From Craterostigma plantagineum (taxonomy: Eukaryota; Streptophyta; Magnoliopsida; Lamiales; Linderniaceae), in NCBI GenBank assembly GCA_027422505.1, contig JAPQWV010000358.1, positions 186,001 through 250,000 on the forward strand: a stretch of 64,000 nucleotides of DNA, written 5' to 3'. Shown in pieces: positions 33,741-46,006 of this stretch (positions within the stretch are counted from its first letter, which is position 1; each line of letters starts with the position of its first letter). A model generated the notes under the pieces. It had not been told where the DNA came from, ran no database searches, and was given only the letters and a program-made list of their open reading frames with translations. A program made the position numbers and the translations under genes.

Positions 33741-36725
33741 TGTCAGGACCCGTCGTCCCGCCCTCGTATTCCGTTCTAAATCTAAGTGTTAATGCTTTGT
33801 TATCGTGCGAGTACGTAAAAATGCGAATAAAATTTTTCATTTTAAACGTGCATGCAGAAGTCTTATATACATGTCAAAAGAATATTCGTAATTTGTTCTA
33901 CAAATCATTGAAATCGTGTCTACACAAAATACAAGTGTGTGTGTGTGTGCAGCCAAAAGCTCCATATGCGCCCGGCCTTCACAGGTCGTCATCCATACAC
34001 ACACTCCCACCTCAAAAGCGGTCGGATTGCGTCAAAAGATCAGCCTCGCATAAAAATCGGATCACGTACCGTGATCGTCAGTACCTACAACACGTAACAT
34101 AAACAATGAGCCACCGAGGCTCAGTAAGCAGAAATTATGCATGAATGCACGTGTCCTAACGACTGACAATCCACGCCGTCGTTTCCTAACGCTCATACTC
34201 TTTTCTCATACTCGTACTCTTTTCTTACGCTTTTTCTCTTTTTCTTATACTCTCATTTAATACGGGCCCTCGGCTTTCCAATCCCACTATGCGCCATGTC
34301 TTTGAGATCTCAATCCACGAGGGATTCGTACGTATGTGGAGGTTCGCACACTCGAAGGTCACCCGTAGGAATCTTCCCTTTTCTCAGTGTGACCTCCACG
34401 CGGGTGCTTCACGCTGGTAGCGACCACCGAGGCCACTGACCTCGGAGATCACCCGAAGGCATCTTCTCTCCGGTAGTGCTTTACACGCTAGAAGGTCACC
34501 CGAAGGCATCTTCCCTTTCTCAGCGTGTGCCCCGGGCCGCATCCTCCAGGTGGTACTACCCGCATACGTGGTATTCCCCAGCCTCTTATTCAGGCCTTAG
34601 AGTAGCCTCTTATTCAGGCCTTAAAGGCTGCATAAGGGAAGCCGTAACTCTTCATTCGAGTCGACACAAACGCCAATATTCAGGCCTTATCGCAGGCAAG
34701 TTACGTGTCGTAGTTGAATTTCTACTTACTTGTCGTCCAAGCGAAATTAGTATTCTCCCCGTTTGCTCCTATCGTACGACCTTTTTAAATAAAAAGGTTA
34801 GGAGATTAGTACGTTGCTTCCTTAGCTAATTCGTCGAGATAATTAAATTCTATCTTATTGCTTATTCGGACTTGTATAACTTTTCTAGACTCTCAGTTAA
34901 TTTATTTGCGTCTTGTTAAGCTTCTTAAGGGAGTGGATTCCTTATATTTACACTAAGTTGCAGTCCTTAAGAAATTCCTATCCTATTGCATTTCAATTCT
35001 AAGCTCGACGAATCGTCATTAATTTGTAGAGTTACCCCTAATGTAATTTGTACAATTAAGGTTCCTCAATTTCCTAGTTTCGATCAATACCATGTACATT
35101 TGAGGGTTACTTTCTATCGTATTAGAGGTTTCGTTCGATTAAATTAAATGAAAGTCTATGTGCTCTAAACCCTAGTTTCGATCGAAATTCCCTTCCTTCA
35201 AGTTCCAATTTCAGTTAATTGTCATGAACTAGTTTCGCTCGAAACCATATGGGTTTCGCCGAGTTTTATGTTGATCGAAAGTCACATTTGATGATCACTT
35301 TCGATCGAAACTCGTTCGACAAACCCTAATTCCAATTTGTCATTTAATGTTCGCTAGTTTCGCCCGAAAGTGGGAGGTTTCGCCGTGTTCTCATGTCATC
35401 ATGTTATCACCTTTAGTTTCGATCGAAACTTACATGTGTAGGGGTTAATTTCAATCGTTGGTGTGGGCTTTAAGGTGAGTTTCGCCGAGGTATTTCATCA
35501 CCATGACCTCACCTTAGTTTCGATCGAAACTCGGCATGGAAAGCATCACTTTCGATCGAGACCATGCAAGTTTCGCCGCATTTCCACGTGGGCATGACGT
35601 TGCCATTTTCGCCCGAAACCATGCATAGTAGGAAGGTCGATTTAAATCAATTGCGTGGGCTTAGGGTTGAGTTTCGCCGAGATCCATTTCGGCCGAAACT
35701 CCCCTTCCCTTAGCTACTTTCGATCGATTGCATGAGTTGGAAATTAAGTTTCGATCGATACACATGCATTAAGGTGAGTTTCGATCGAAACTCATCTCTT
35801 ATTAAATTGCCTATTCAGAATTAATTTGGATCGAATTGAATTCGTATTTCTCATGTTGCCCGACATTCTAAATTAAATTCTCTGATTTCTCACTTTCGAT
35901 CGAAGCTCTACTGTTTACTTAATCGAAACTGCTTTCTTCCTAATTCATCCCATCGAAACTTCGGTATTTCATCCCTTTTTGGCTACTTGAAATCGTATGG
36001 TTCCTACTTAGAGCTAATACCACGGTTTCATAAGTCCTAGTTATCGACTTAAATCGAAATCTTAACCCTAGTTTGCATCTCACAATTAGGGTTTTCGAAA
36101 TTCTCCCCAACTGCTTGCTTTAATGCATTTAATAATTCCCAACCACACCTAAGGGACGAAATTAAAAGCTTAGGAGGGAGTATTTTACTTACCAACTTTA
36201 AATTCTTAAGCTAGTTGGGGTGCTTGTGTCCTTAGAATCCCTCTCGGCCCTTGCTCCTTCCTTCTCTTCTTTCTATTTTCGGTTGTGTGAGTGTAGAGTT
36301 GAATTACTAAGTTGGATATTTTCCTTGATAAGATAAAGGAGATGTGGTGTAGGCGTGGGTTTCCCTTAATTCATGGAGTGTTGTCTCCTAATTGTTTTTC
36401 TTATGGATTTGGACTATCTATGAAATTTCTAGCCCAACTTTGCATGGCCCAATTCCCATATCTAGGTATTATCATAATATGTGAAATACTAAATTCCTAG
36501 CCCAATCTATCATTTTCCATTTCCTAGAATTTACTCTTCCAAATTAGGGTTCATAATGGACCCGAAGTCCTTCGTACTTACTTGCACATAATTCTCGTAG
36601 CTTTCACGAGCATAAAATTCATAACATCACATAAACATTCAACATATACACAATAAACATGAAATCACGTAAGGCATACATGTAGTTTATTGGCCGACCT
36701 AATTTCCGGGGACCGGGGTCCTACA
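33741..36725 (-). repeat. 3' LTR of E4 (2,985 bp, internally deleted)
   Basis: Matches 41383-44550 except that about 195 bp are replaced by about 12 bp near 34680-34691. Contains TTTCG(NN)CGAAA motifs (35080-35960), a copy of the intron-like segment (34085-34729), and repeated GGTCACCCGAAGGCATCTTC (about 34356-34530) and TCTTATTCAGGCCTTA units (34580-34625). A 62-codon ORF at 36312 recurs in the other LTR and looks non-coding. Confidence 0.93.
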
Positions 36726-36740
36726 TCCTCCCCCCCTTAA
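36726..36740 (-). other. polypurine tract of E4
   Basis: Minus-strand TTAAGGGGGGGAGGA directly before the 3' LTR's TGTAGG, downstream of the end of pol. It fixes the orientation and the LTR edge. Confidence 0.9.
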
Positions 36741-36760
36741 GGAGGATTTCGCCCCCGAAA

Positions 36761-38962
36761 TCAGCCCGTGTGAAACAGCTCGGGGTAACGAGTTCTCATT
36801 TCGTCCTCCCGTTCCCATGTGGCTTCTTCCGTGGACTGGTTCCGCCACAGTACTTTCACTAAGGGAATATCTTTATTCCTTAGTCTTTTAGTCTCGTACA
36901 TCAATATTTCCACCGGAGTCTCCTCGTAACTCAGATCCGGCTTCAATTGTTGATGTAAGGACTCATTTCCTAGCACGTGGTTTGGGTCAGCTAGGTATTT
37001 CCGTAGTGTCGAGACGTGGAACACGTCATGCACTTGCGCTAGTGACGCAGGTAGTTCCAATTGATATGCTACCTCGCCTACCCTTTTCAGTATTCTGAAT
37101 GGTCCTATGTACCTAGGACTTAGCTTTCCTTTCTTCCCGAACCTTTTCACGCCCTTCATTGGCGATACTTTTACAAACACCATACCGCCTTCTTCAAATT
37201 CCAATGGTCGACGTCTTCGGTCAGCATAGCTCTTCTGTCGACTCTGTGTCGTTCGCATTCTTTCTCGTATGGTGGTAATAGCTTCCGTCATTTCTCGTAC
37301 GATGTCGGGACCTAACATTGCCCGTTCGCCAACTTCGTCCCAATGTACTGGGGATCTGCACCTACGCCCGTATAGCGCTTCGTACGGTGCCATCCCAATG
37401 GTGACGTGGTAGCTGTTATTGTACGAGAACTCGATCAGTGGGAGGTATCTACTCCAATTTCCCTTGAAATTGAGTACACACGCTCGGAGCATGTCCTCCA
37501 ATGTCTGTATCGTCCGTTCGGATTGACCGTCCGTCTGCGGATGGTAGGCGGTACTAAAGGACAACTTCGTTCCCATCGTTTTCTGCAAGCTCGTCCAGAA
37601 TTTCGATAGAAATCTGGAGTCGCGATCCGAGACGATCGATGATGGAATGCCGTGCAGTCGCACTATTTCTTGGATATAAAGCTCCGCGTACCGTTCCATG
37701 GAATACGTCATGCTAATTGGTAGGAAATGGGCAGACTTGGTTAGTCGATCGACGATCACCCAAATCGCGTCGTGCCCTTTCGCATTCCTAGGCAGTCCTA
37801 CTACGAAATCCATGGTAATGTTGTCCCATTTCCATTCCGGAATAGGTAACGGTTGTAGGGTTCCCGCCGGCCTTTGATGCTCGGCCTTAATCTGCTGGCA
37901 CGTCAGGCATTGACTCACGAAGGTTGCGATGTCCTTTTTCATGCCTGGCCACCAGTAGTTCTCCTTTAAGCCTCTGTACATCTTCGTTGCTCCTGGATGT
38001 ACTGAGTATGCAGTGGCATGGGCTTCCGTCATTATCGTCCTTCTTAGCTCAGCGTTGTCTGGTACGTACAACCGATCCTTGAAATACAGTCGCCCGTCTT
38101 CCCGTATTATGAGGTCTCCAGTCGTTTGTTCCGGCTGTGCCTCTTTAACTTTCACATATAACTCATCTGCTCCTAATGCTGCCTTAATTTGCTCCAACAG
38201 TGTTGGTTGCAAAGTTAATGCCGCTAGCTGCGCCTCAACTTCGCCTAACCGTACGACTTCTACTTCCAGCAGTTGCAGTTCTGCACTAACTGCTTTTCGG
38301 CTTAAGGCATCGGCTACTACGTTCGCCTTGCCTGGGTGGTACTTGATTACGCAGTCATAATCCTTGACTAATTCTAACCACCTCCTCTGCCTCATATTCA
38401 GCTCCTTTTGCGTAAAGAAGTACTTGAGGCTCTTGTGGTCCGTGTATATTTCACACCGCTCTCCATAGAGGTAATGCCTCCAGATCTTGAGAGCAAAGAC
38501 CACTGCCGCCAGTTCAAGATCGTGCGTCGGGTAATTTTTCTCGTACTCCTTTAGTTGACGAGAGGCGTATGCTACTACATTCCCGTTCTGCATTAGCACA
38601 CACCCTAACCCGTTCTGAGACGCATCACTATAAACGGTGAACCCTCCAGTTCCCGATGGAATTGTGAGAACTGGGGCCGTCGTAAGCCTTTCCTTCAGCT
38701 CTTGGAAACTCCGTTCACATTCCGTGGTCCACTGAAATGGCGTATTCTTCCTGGTTAACTTCGTCAGCGTAGACGCTATCTTTGAGAAGTCCTTGATGAA
38801 TTTCCTGTAATAACCCGCCAGACCGAGGAAACTTCGTACTTCCGTTACGTTCGTCGGTCTGGGCCAATTGCTAATGGCTTCTATCTTATTTGGGTCTACA
38901 GAAATCCCTTCTCCTGATACTATATCCCCAAGAAGGCGACTTGGTCGAGCCAAAATTCGCAC
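36761..38962 (-). CDS. pol: E4 pol, second part: RT end, RNase H, integrase, chromodomain
   Basis: 733-codon open frame overlapping the upstream frame by 43 bp. The first dozen residues are an artefact of the shifted frame; homology resumes at [12 protein letters not shown]. Domains: RT thumb ([14 protein letters not shown]), RNase H ([45 protein letters not shown]), integrase zinc finger (HPGATKMY...[11 protein letters not shown]), catalytic core ([32 protein letters not shown]), [11 protein letters not shown], and a C-terminal chromodomain ([23 protein letters not shown]...EATWERE) thought to guide insertion into chromatin. No stop within it; ends at 36761 just before the polypurine tract. 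Confidence 0.9.
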   Translation of the reverse strand: MRILARPSRLLGDIVSGEGISVDPNKIEAISNWPRPTNVTEVRSFLGLAGYYRKFIKDFSKIASTLTKLTRKNTPFQWTTECERSFQELKERLTTAPVLTIPSGTGGFTVYSDASQNGLGCVLMQNGNVVAYASRQLKEYEKNYPTHDLELAAVVFALKIWRHYLYGERCEIYTDHKSLKYFFTQKELNMRQRRWLELVKDYDCVIKYHPGKANVVADALSRKAVSAELQLLEVEVVRLGEVEAQLAALTLQPTLLEQIKAALGADELYVKVKEAQPEQTTGDLIIREDGRLYFKDRLYVPDNAELRRTIMTEAHATAYSVHPGATKMYRGLKENYWWPGMKKDIATFVSQCLTCQQIKAEHQRPAGTLQPLPIPEWKWDNITMDFVVGLPRNAKGHDAIWVIVDRLTKSAHFLPISMTYSMERYAELYIQEIVRLHGIPSSIVSDRDSRFLSKFWTSLQKTMGTKLSFSTAYHPQTDGQSERTIQTLEDMLRACVLNFKGNWSRYLPLIEFSYNNSYHVTIGMAPYEALYGRRCRSPVHWDEVGERAMLGPDIVREMTEAITTIRERMRTTQSRQKSYADRRRRPLEFEEGGMVFVKVSPMKGVKRFGKKGKLSPRYIGPFRILKRVGEVAYQLELPASLAQVHDVFHVSTLRKYLADPNHVLGNESLHQQLKPDLSYEETPVEILMYETKRLRNKDIPLVKVLWRNQSTEEATWEREDEMRTRYPELFHTG

Positions 38963-41226
38963 TTCTTGAACTTGGCGTATAGTTGCTTGTCCCGTAGTAT
39001 TCCTAGAACTGTTCTCAGGTGTTCTTCGTGCTCCTCCTTCGTCCGTGAGTAGATTAGGATGTCATCAATGAAGACGATGACAAACCTATCTAGGTATGGC
39101 TTGAACACCCGGTTCATTAAGTCCATAAAAGCTGCGGGCGCATTAGTTAGCCCGAATGGCATCACCAGAAATTCGTAGTGGCCATAACGGGTACTAAAGG
39201 CCGTCTTCGGGACATCTTCCTTCCGGATCCTGAGTTGGTGATAGCCCGATCTTAAGTCGATCTTAGAGAAGACCGTTGCACCTTGCAGTTGATCGAACAG
39301 ATCGTCTATCCTAGGGAGTGGGTACTTGTTCTTAATCGTTAACTTATTCAGCTCCCTGTAGTCTATGCATAATCGCATAGACCCATCTTTCTTCTTCACG
39401 AATAGCACCGGCGCTCCCCAGGGAGAGAAACTCGGCTGTATGAACTCCTTCTGCATGAGTTCGTCGAGTTGGTCCTTTAACTCCTTCATTTCCGTAGGTG
39501 CTAGCCGATATGGGGTCTTAGATACTGGTGCCGCTCCAGGTACCAGATCTATAACGAACTCTATTTCCCGTTCGGGTGGTAGTCCCGGTAATTCCTCGGG
39601 AAACACGTCGGGGAAGTCCTTGACTATCGGTACTTCCTCGAGTTTCGGGGAGGCATTCTCTTTCGACTTGATAGCGAATACCAGATAGGCTTCGCATCCA
39701 GACCTGATCAGTCGTTGAGCTTTCAACGCTGACATCCTAGACATCATAGTCCCCTTACTAGTTCCTACGAACTTAAGGGGTTCATTCCCATCCATGTTGA
39801 GTGTGACTATCTTGCGGTGGCAGTCTATGACGGCTCCGTACTTCGATAGCCAATCCATTCCAAGGATCACCTCATAATCATTCATAGGGATAATTATGAG
39901 GTCTATGGGCAGTTCCTTGTCCCCGATTACTATTGGGCAATCCCGTAACACTTGATTAGTTTGGGTGGGATTCCCGTTCGGAACTGTTACCCTAAATTCG
40001 CACTCAGCTCCGTGAGGCGTGACTCCTACTCTCTCGACATACTTAGTAGACGCGAACGAATGGGTCGCTCCTGAGTCGATTAGAATGCATGTGGGTGTTC
40101 CATAGGCGATGAGGGTACCTGTTACCACGGCCGGGTTATTTTCTGCTTCTTCGGAGGTTATGGTGTAGACCCGGGCCGGTACCCTTGGTGGTTCTATCTG
40201 GTTCCTAACTTGGCTTCCGGATCCACCTTCCGGGCATGCCCTCAGATAATGGCCCGTCTTGCCACATTTGTAGCAGACCGCATTCTGGGAGTTGCAGACT
40301 CCTAGGTGTCTCCGTGCGCACTTCGGGCATACGGGTAGATCCAGCTGGGGTCTACCCTGGTTGGGCTTGAACTGTGGGGGTGGTCCAGGTCGATTCTGGG
40401 GCCCCTGTTTCCCTTCCTTGGCAACGAATTGCCGCTTCGGATTACTTCCGCTCCCCTGCGGCCCTTGTGCGAACTTGCGCTTAGCTTCTTGGGCGCGAGC
40501 AATCCTAGACTCTGCCTGCTCCGCCACAAGCGGTCTCTCAGCCACTTGTGCATACGTGGCTCCCTGGATTCCAGCCATACTTACATCCCGATACAGCTCG
40601 GGCTTCAACCCTTCCATGAACCGCTCGATCTTGAGCGCGTCCGTGCTAACCATATGAGCAGCAAACATTGAAAGCTGCTCGAACTTCCTGATGTACTCCG
40701 CCACAGTCATCGCTCCTTGGCGGAGGTTGATGAACTCATTCATCCGCTGGGCTCTGACCGGGGCGGTGTAGTACTTTCCCCTGAAGATCTCCTTAAACCG
40801 GTCCCAGCTCATCGTTAGGGGGTTTTCGATGGCTGAGACGGTGTCCCACCAGTGTCCGGCGCTCCCCCTCAGCAGGTAGGCAGCGCACATGACCTTCTCC
40901 GCCTCCGGGGTGCGGCTGTGCTGGAACATGTTCTCCAGCGTCCTCAGCCAATCCTCGGCGGTTGTGGGGTCGGCAGCATCCTCGAATAGTGGAGGATTGA
41001 GCTTTCTGAACCTCTCCCCGATCATCTCAATTCGTTCAGGTGGGGGAGGCAGATTGGCTGATTGCCCACCAACATTTTGTTGCTGGATCAGCTGCTGAAT
41101 CTGTGCCGACTGTTGCCGGACCAGTTCAGTCAATTGCAGGATGGCAGCATCCCGACTATCAGGAGGGTTGTTAGTATCCCTACCCTGATCAGACTCCCTA
41201 CTTCCTTCACCCCTAAGTCTAACCAT
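38920..41226 (-). CDS. gag-pol: E4 gag-protease-RT, frame lost inside RT
   Basis: 768-codon frame starting MVRLRGEGS, the same start type as E6 gag. Gag core ([43 protein letters not shown]), two zinc clusters ([27 protein letters not shown]), protease ([30 protein letters not shown]), and RT ([54 protein letters not shown], catalytic VFIDDIL). The frame ends in the QVAFLG segment, where one missing base near 38935 moves it to the next frame. Since the shift lies inside a conserved RT segment and not at the gag/pol border, it is damage or a sequencing error, not programmed frameshifting. Confidence 0.92.
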   Translation of the reverse strand: MVRLRGEGSRESDQGRDTNNPPDSRDAAILQLTELVRQQSAQIQQLIQQQNVGGQSANLPPPPERIEMIGERFRKLNPPLFEDAADPTTAEDWLRTLENMFQHSRTPEAEKVMCAAYLLRGSAGHWWDTVSAIENPLTMSWDRFKEIFRGKYYTAPVRAQRMNEFINLRQGAMTVAEYIRKFEQLSMFAAHMVSTDALKIERFMEGLKPELYRDVSMAGIQGATYAQVAERPLVAEQAESRIARAQEAKRKFAQGPQGSGSNPKRQFVAKEGKQGPQNRPGPPPQFKPNQGRPQLDLPVCPKCARRHLGVCNSQNAVCYKCGKTGHYLRACPEGGSGSQVRNQIEPPRVPARVYTITSEEAENNPAVVTGTLIAYGTPTCILIDSGATHSFASTKYVERVGVTPHGAECEFRVTVPNGNPTQTNQVLRDCPIVIGDKELPIDLIIIPMNDYEVILGMDWLSKYGAVIDCHRKIVTLNMDGNEPLKFVGTSKGTMMSRMSALKAQRLIRSGCEAYLVFAIKSKENASPKLEEVPIVKDFPDVFPEELPGLPPEREIEFVIDLVPGAAPVSKTPYRLAPTEMKELKDQLDELMQKEFIQPSFSPWGAPVLFVKKKDGSMRLCIDYRELNKLTIKNKYPLPRIDDLFDQLQGATVFSKIDLRSGYHQLRIRKEDVPKTAFSTRYGHYEFLVMPFGLTNAPAAFMDLMNRVFKPYLDRFVIVFIDDILIYSRTKEEHEEHLRTVLGILRDKQLYAKFKKCEFWLDQVAFLGI

Positions 41227-41367
41227 CTTCTCAACCTATCCTGATGATTCCTGAGGCCAATAAATTACACCATACAAGAAATTCACATAACATGGTACTT
41301 ACAAGCAAGGCCGCTTCCGCGCTTTTGAGTGTGTGTGTATGGACAGTCTACAGGACCTGTGACCGAG

Positions 41368-41379
41368 GCTCTGATACCA
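41368..41379 (-). other. E4 primer binding site (initiator Met tRNA)
   Basis: Minus-strand TGGTATCAGAGC three bases inside the 5' LTR, complementary to the 3' end of plant initiator tRNA-Met, the usual primer of chromoviruses. Confidence 0.93.
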
Positions 41380-41726
41380 CTCTGTCAGGACCCGTCGTCC
41401 CGCCCTCGTATTCCGTTCTAAATCTAAGTGTTAATGCTTTGTTATCGTGCGAGTACGTAAAAATGCGAATAAAATTTTTCATTTTAAACGTGCATGCGGA
41501 AGTCTTATATACATGTCAAAAGAATATTCGTAATTCGTTCTACAAATCATCGAAATCGTGGCTACACAAAATACAAGTGTGTGTGTGTGTGCAGCCAAAA
41601 GCTCCCTATGCGCCCGGCCTTCACAGATCGTCATCCATACACACACTCCCACCTCAAAAGCGGTCGGATTGCGTCAAAAGATCAGCCTCGCATAAAAATC
41701 GGATCACGTACCGTGATCGTCAGTAC

Positions 41727-42554
41727 CTACAACACGTAACATAAACAATGAGCCACCGAGGCTCAGTAAGCAGAAATTATGCATGAATGCACGTGTCCTA
41801 ACGACTGACAATCCACGCCGTTGTTTCCTAACGCTCATACTCTTTTCTCATACTCGTACTCTTTTCTTACGCTTTTTCTCTTTTTCTTATACACTCATTT
41901 AATACGGGCCCCCGGCTTTCCAATCCCACTATGCGCCATGTCTTTGAGATCTCAATCCACGAGGGATTCGTACGTATGTGGAGGTTCGCACACTCGAAGG
42001 TCACCCGTAGGAATCTTCCCTTTTCTCAGTGTGACCTCCACGCGGGTGCTTCACGCTGGTAGCGACCACCGAGGCCACTGACCTCGGAGATCACCCGAAG
42101 GCATCTTCTCTCCGGGTAGTGCTTTACACGCTAGAAGGTCACCCGAAGGCATCTTCCCTTTCTCAGCGTGTGCCCCGGGCCGCATCCTCCAGGTGGTACT
42201 ACCCGCATACGGGGTATTCCCCAGCCTCTTATTCAGGCCTTAGAGTAGCCTCTTATTCAGGCCTTAAAGGCTGCATAAGGGAAGCCGTAACTCTTCATTC
42301 GAGTCGACACAAACGCCAATATCGGCGAGTATACGTCGCACACAGGCGATCTTACGCACGCTCTTACCTCGCTCCTTACTTATTATGCATGCGTGCAAGT
42401 GCTCATGCTTATGCTCATGTACATATGCAATTCATGCCGTCATGCATATAAATAAATCATATCCTACGTACACATTTCATAGAAAGTACACGAGCACGTA
42501 AATCACATAATTGGACGCAGGCAAGTTACGTGTCGTAGTTGAATTTCTACTTAC
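41727..42554 (-). other. intron-like segment inside E4 5' LTR
   Basis: On the minus strand a perfect donor GACAA|GTAAGT at 42554 and an acceptor ACGTGTTGTAG|G at 41727, with CTTACTGAG upstream of the acceptor. Length 828 bp. The left LTR has the same sites at 34729 and 34085. Confidence 0.5.
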
Positions 42555-42897
42555 TTGTCGTCCAAGCGAAATTAGTATTCTCCCCGTTTGCTCCTATCGT
42601 ACGACCTTTTTAAATAAAAAGGTTAGGAGATTAGTACGTTGCTTCCTTAGCTAATTCGTCGAGATAATTAAATTCTATCTTATTGCTTATTCGGACTTGT
42701 ATAACTTTTCTAGACTCTCAGTTAATTTATTTGCGTCTTGTTAAGCTTCTTAAGGGAGTGGATTCCTTATATTTACACTAAGTTGCAGTCCTTAAGAAAT
42801 TCCTATCCTATTGCATTTCAATTCTAAGCTCGACGAATCGTCATTAATTTGTAGAGTTACCCCTAATGAAATTTGTACAATTAAGGTTCCTCAATTT

Positions 42898-43780
42898 CCT
42901 AGTTTCGATCAATACCATGTACATTTGAGGGTTACTTTCTATCGTATTAGAGGTTTCGTTCGATTAAATTAAATGAAAGTCTATGTGCTCTAAACCCTAG
43001 TTTCGATCGAAATTCCCTTCCTTCAAGTTCCAATTTCAGTTAATTGTCATGAACTAGTTTCGCTCGAAACCATATGGGTTTCGCCGAGTTTTATGTTGAT
43101 CGAAAGTCACATTTGATGATCACTTTCGATCGAAACTCGTTCGACAAACCCTAATTCCAATTTGTCATTTAATGTTCGCTAGTTTCGCCCGAAAGTGGGA
43201 GGTTTCGCCGTGTTCTCATGTCATCATGTTATCACCTTTAGTTTCGATCGAAACTTACATGTGTAGGGGTTAATTTCAATCGTTGGTGTGGGCTTTAAGG
43301 TGAGTTTCGCCGAGGTATTTCATCACCATGACCTCACCTTAGTTTCGATCGAAACTCGGCATGGAAAGCATCACTTTCGATCGAGACCATGCAAGTTTCG
43401 CCGCATTTCCACGTGGGCATGACGTTGCCATTTTCGCCCGAAACCATGCATAGTAGGAAGGTCGATTTAAATCAATTGCGTGGGCTTAGGGTTGAGTTTC
43501 GCCGAGATCCATTTCGGCCGAAACTCCCCTTCCCTTAGCTACTTTCGATCGATTGCATGAGTTGGAAATTAAGTTTCGATCGATACACATGCATTAAGGT
43601 GAGTTTCGATCGAAACTCATCTCTTATTAAATTACCTATTCAGAATTAATTTGGATCGAATTGAATTCGTATTTCTCATGTTGCCCGACATTCTAAATTA
43701 AATTCTCTGATTTCTCACTTTCGATCGAAGCTCTACTGTTTACTTAATCGAAACTGCTTTCTTCCTAATTCATCCCATCG
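42898..43780. repeat. TTTCG(NN)CGAAA motif array in E4 LTR
   Basis: About five perfect TTTCGATCGAAA palindromes and some 15 variants (centre CC, CT or GC, or half-sites such as TTTCGCCG) in about 880 bp; copied at 35080-35960 in the other LTR. Arms are kept, centres vary, spacing is irregular. Confidence 0.8.
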
Positions 43781-44555
43781 AAACTTCGGTATTTCATCCC
43801 TTTTTGGCTACTTGAAATCGTATGGTTCCTACTTAGAGCTAATACCACGGTTTCATAAGTCCTAGTTATCGACTTAAATCGAAATCTTAACCCTAGTTTG
43901 CATCTCACAATTAGGGTTTTCGAAATTCTCCCCAACTGCTTGCTTTAATGCATTTAATAATTCCCAACCACACCTAAGGGACGAAATTAAAAGCTTAGGA
44001 GGGAGTATTTTACTTACCAACTTTAAATTCTTAAGCTAGTTGGGGTGCTTGTGTCCTTAGAATCCCTCTCGGCCCTTGCTCCTTCCTTCTCTTCTTTCTA
44101 TTTTCGGTTGTGTGAGTGTAGAGTTGAATTACTAAGTTGGATATTTTCCTTGATAAGATAAAGGAGATGTGGTGTAGGCGTGGGTTTCCCTTAATTCATG
44201 GAGTGTTGTCTCCTAATTGTTTTTCTTATGGATTTGGACTATCTATGAAATTTCTAGCCCAACTTTGCATGGCCCAATTCCCATATCTAGGTATTATCAT
44301 AATATGTGAAATACTAAATTCCTAGCCCAATCTATCATTTTCCATTTCCTAGAATTTACTCTTCCAAATTAGGGTTCATAATGGACCCGAAGTCCTTCGT
44401 ACTTACTTGCACATAATTCTCGTAGCTTTCACGAGCATAAAATTCATAACATTACATAAACATTCAACATATACACAATAAACATGAAATCACGTAAGGC
44501 ATACACGTAGTTTATTGGCCGACCTAATTTCCGGGGACCGGGGTCCTACAACCGT

Positions 44556-45864
44556 CGATTACTGCACGTCTGTCGATTGCTGAGTGTGCGCCTTTACTAC
44601 ATCGAGTTGACCGCCGCACAGGGTCTTGGCTTAATTGATCGCTGTCGTACACCGGCCGACTCCAGCTGATTAAGTCGGTGCTGCAAGCACTACATGCATA
44701 CTGGTCGGGGGTTTTCCTCCTGCATAAAGGTGTTGTTAGAGCTTTGGAGACACATTTTCGGAAGTTCCTATGGGGGGATCGATGGCAAAGGTAGTGTGGG
44801 AGGTACTTTGTCTCCCTGTGTCTGAGGGGGAATGGGCATGCGCTCTATTGAGGTTGACAACAAGGCACATCTCATGAAGGAACTGTGGAGTGTGCACACA
44901 AGATCCCTGACTCGATTTGGGTGGAGTGGCTATACATAACGCGCCTACATTCTCGAACTGTGTGGGATCTCTCGATCTCACCAAATTATGCCTGGAGTTG
45001 GCGGAAGCTGATGCAACTGAGAGCAGTGGTACGTCCGCGCATTACATTTAGGGTTGCTGATGGCTCGACTATATGGCTTTGGAAGGACCCTTGGCTGTTG
45101 CATATACCACTACTAGAGAGATTCCCTCGAGGACCTATTGCAATGGGTCTACCTGTTGATTCTCGCCTGTACGCTTATTAGTGACCAGGGATGGAACTGG
45201 CCAGGTCAGGGGTCGGTCGAATATATTGAGATCAGTCGCCTCCTTCCTCAGGTTATTCGAGGAGAGCAGGATGGGATGATTTGGACACACTCATCGACGG
45301 GTATCATGACGACTACAACGGCGAGGGATGCGCTTCGGTTTAGGAGGAACCCACCTGTTGGTCTACACTTTTTGGAGGGCCTTTGAAGATCCCACGCCAT
45401 GAGTTCATTCTATGGCTAGGCATACAGGATTGCTTGTCGACTAGAGACAAGCCTTGGGTAGCTCAGAGGGCGGGAACGCCAGCGTTCGTGCTCTGTGATT
45501 AACTGCATGTGGAGACTGCCCAGCACCTTTTCTTTAATTGTACGTATTCCTGCCACTGCCAGCGACTGCTAAAGCGACGTATTCGGTGGGCATGGCCATA
45601 TCGGGAGTGGAGGACGGGAATTAGGTGGGCGGCGACTACATGGCATGGGAGATATCTTCTTCACGCAGCTTATAGGCATCTAGCTTCGTTTGTATACCAC
45701 ATTTGGCAGGCTCGGAACAAACGTTGGAAGGAGGGGATTGTCACAACACCAGAGCGACTTGTTGGATGTGTGCTTGCTTTGGTCACCATGCGGATCAGTG
45801 GTACGTCCACTAAGTATGCCTTCCAGCGATTGGGGATACGGCGACTTTGGAGGGTGGCATGGTA
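44556..45864 (+). pseudogene. LINE-b ORF2, C-terminal part
   Basis: Resumes after E4 with the RT thumb region (CAPLLHRVD, LIKSVLQALHAYW) in broken frames. Then 44885-45181 (LMKELWSVHTRS, WSWRKLMQLR, FRVADGSTIWLWKDPWL), typical of plant LINE ORF2 C-termini. Last comes the zinc-binding zf-RVT-like region in 45509-45865 (ETAQHLFFNCTYSCHC, RWAWPYREW, HIWQARNKRWKEG). Stops at 45181, 45386 and elsewhere split it. The final codons ...WRVAW precede the 3' UTR. Confidence 0.85.
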
Positions 45865-46006
45865 GTTGATTGAGCTGCTTTTTCTTTTTCCTGATGCCAG
45901 TAGCATGTTACTGGTTGACTGTGCGGAGTTATTCTCCACTCATCATGTACTTTTCCGCCATATATATATATATATATATATACAAGGGACCTTACACCAA
46001 AAAAAA
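45865..46006 (+). other. LINE-b 3' UTR with (TA)n and poly(A)
   Basis: About 140 bp with a (TA)n run (about 45960-45982) and an eight-base A run (45999-46006). Very similar to the LINE-a tail at 4273-4464, which places both in one LINE family. Confidence 0.82.

Larger units (their letters stand above)
33741..44550 (-). mobile_element. complete Tekay-like chromovirus E4 nested in LINE-b
   Basis: Target duplication ACCGT at 33736-33740 and 44551-44555. LTRs read TGTAGGACCC...GGGTCCTGACA on the minus strand. Minus-strand order: 5' LTR (41383-44550), primer site for initiator Met tRNA (41368-41379), gag-pol (36761-41226), polypurine tract (36726-36740), 3' LTR (33741-36725). By eye the LTRs differ at roughly 14 single sites plus one 183-bp net deletion, so the insertion is young. 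It is the most intact element here. Confidence 0.95.
41383..44550 (-). repeat. 5' LTR of E4 (3,168 bp)
   Basis: Full-length LTR with inverted tips TGTAGGACCC/GGGTCCTGACA. Contains the extra 42323-42516 segment missing from the other LTR. It shows no gene: the 62-codon frame at 44137 is a copy of that in the left LTR. Confidence 0.94.
29144..46006 (+). mobile_element. LINE-b, L1-type non-LTR retrotransposon split by E4
   Basis: Two parts, 29144-33740 and 44556-46006, join across E4, which is bracketed by the duplication ACCGT. Together about 6 kb, the usual full length for a plant L1-type element. Order: leader with tandem repeat, ORF1, ORF2 (EN, RT, C-terminal domain), short 3' UTR with (TA)n and an A run. 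The exact 5' end is uncertain because E3's LTR abuts it at 29143. The A run joins minus-strand integrase sequence of gypsy E5. Confidence 0.88.

Noticed and set aside
33560..34102. 180-codon ORF spanning the LINE/E4 junction
   Set aside because: First part is LINE RT, second part is LTR sequence; a chance fusion created by the insertion.
36312..36500. 62-codon ORF repeated at 44137-44325
   Set aside because: Identical because both lie in the two LTRs of E4; no domain or start context.
38920..38962. programmed ribosomal frameshift in E4
   Set aside because: The shift lies inside a conserved RT segment and one base is missing relative to E3 and E6, so it is damage or error.
45959..45982. (TA)n as an independent microsatellite or satellite
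   Set aside because: The same short (TA)n sits at the same place in the LINE-a tail, so it belongs to the LINE 3' end.
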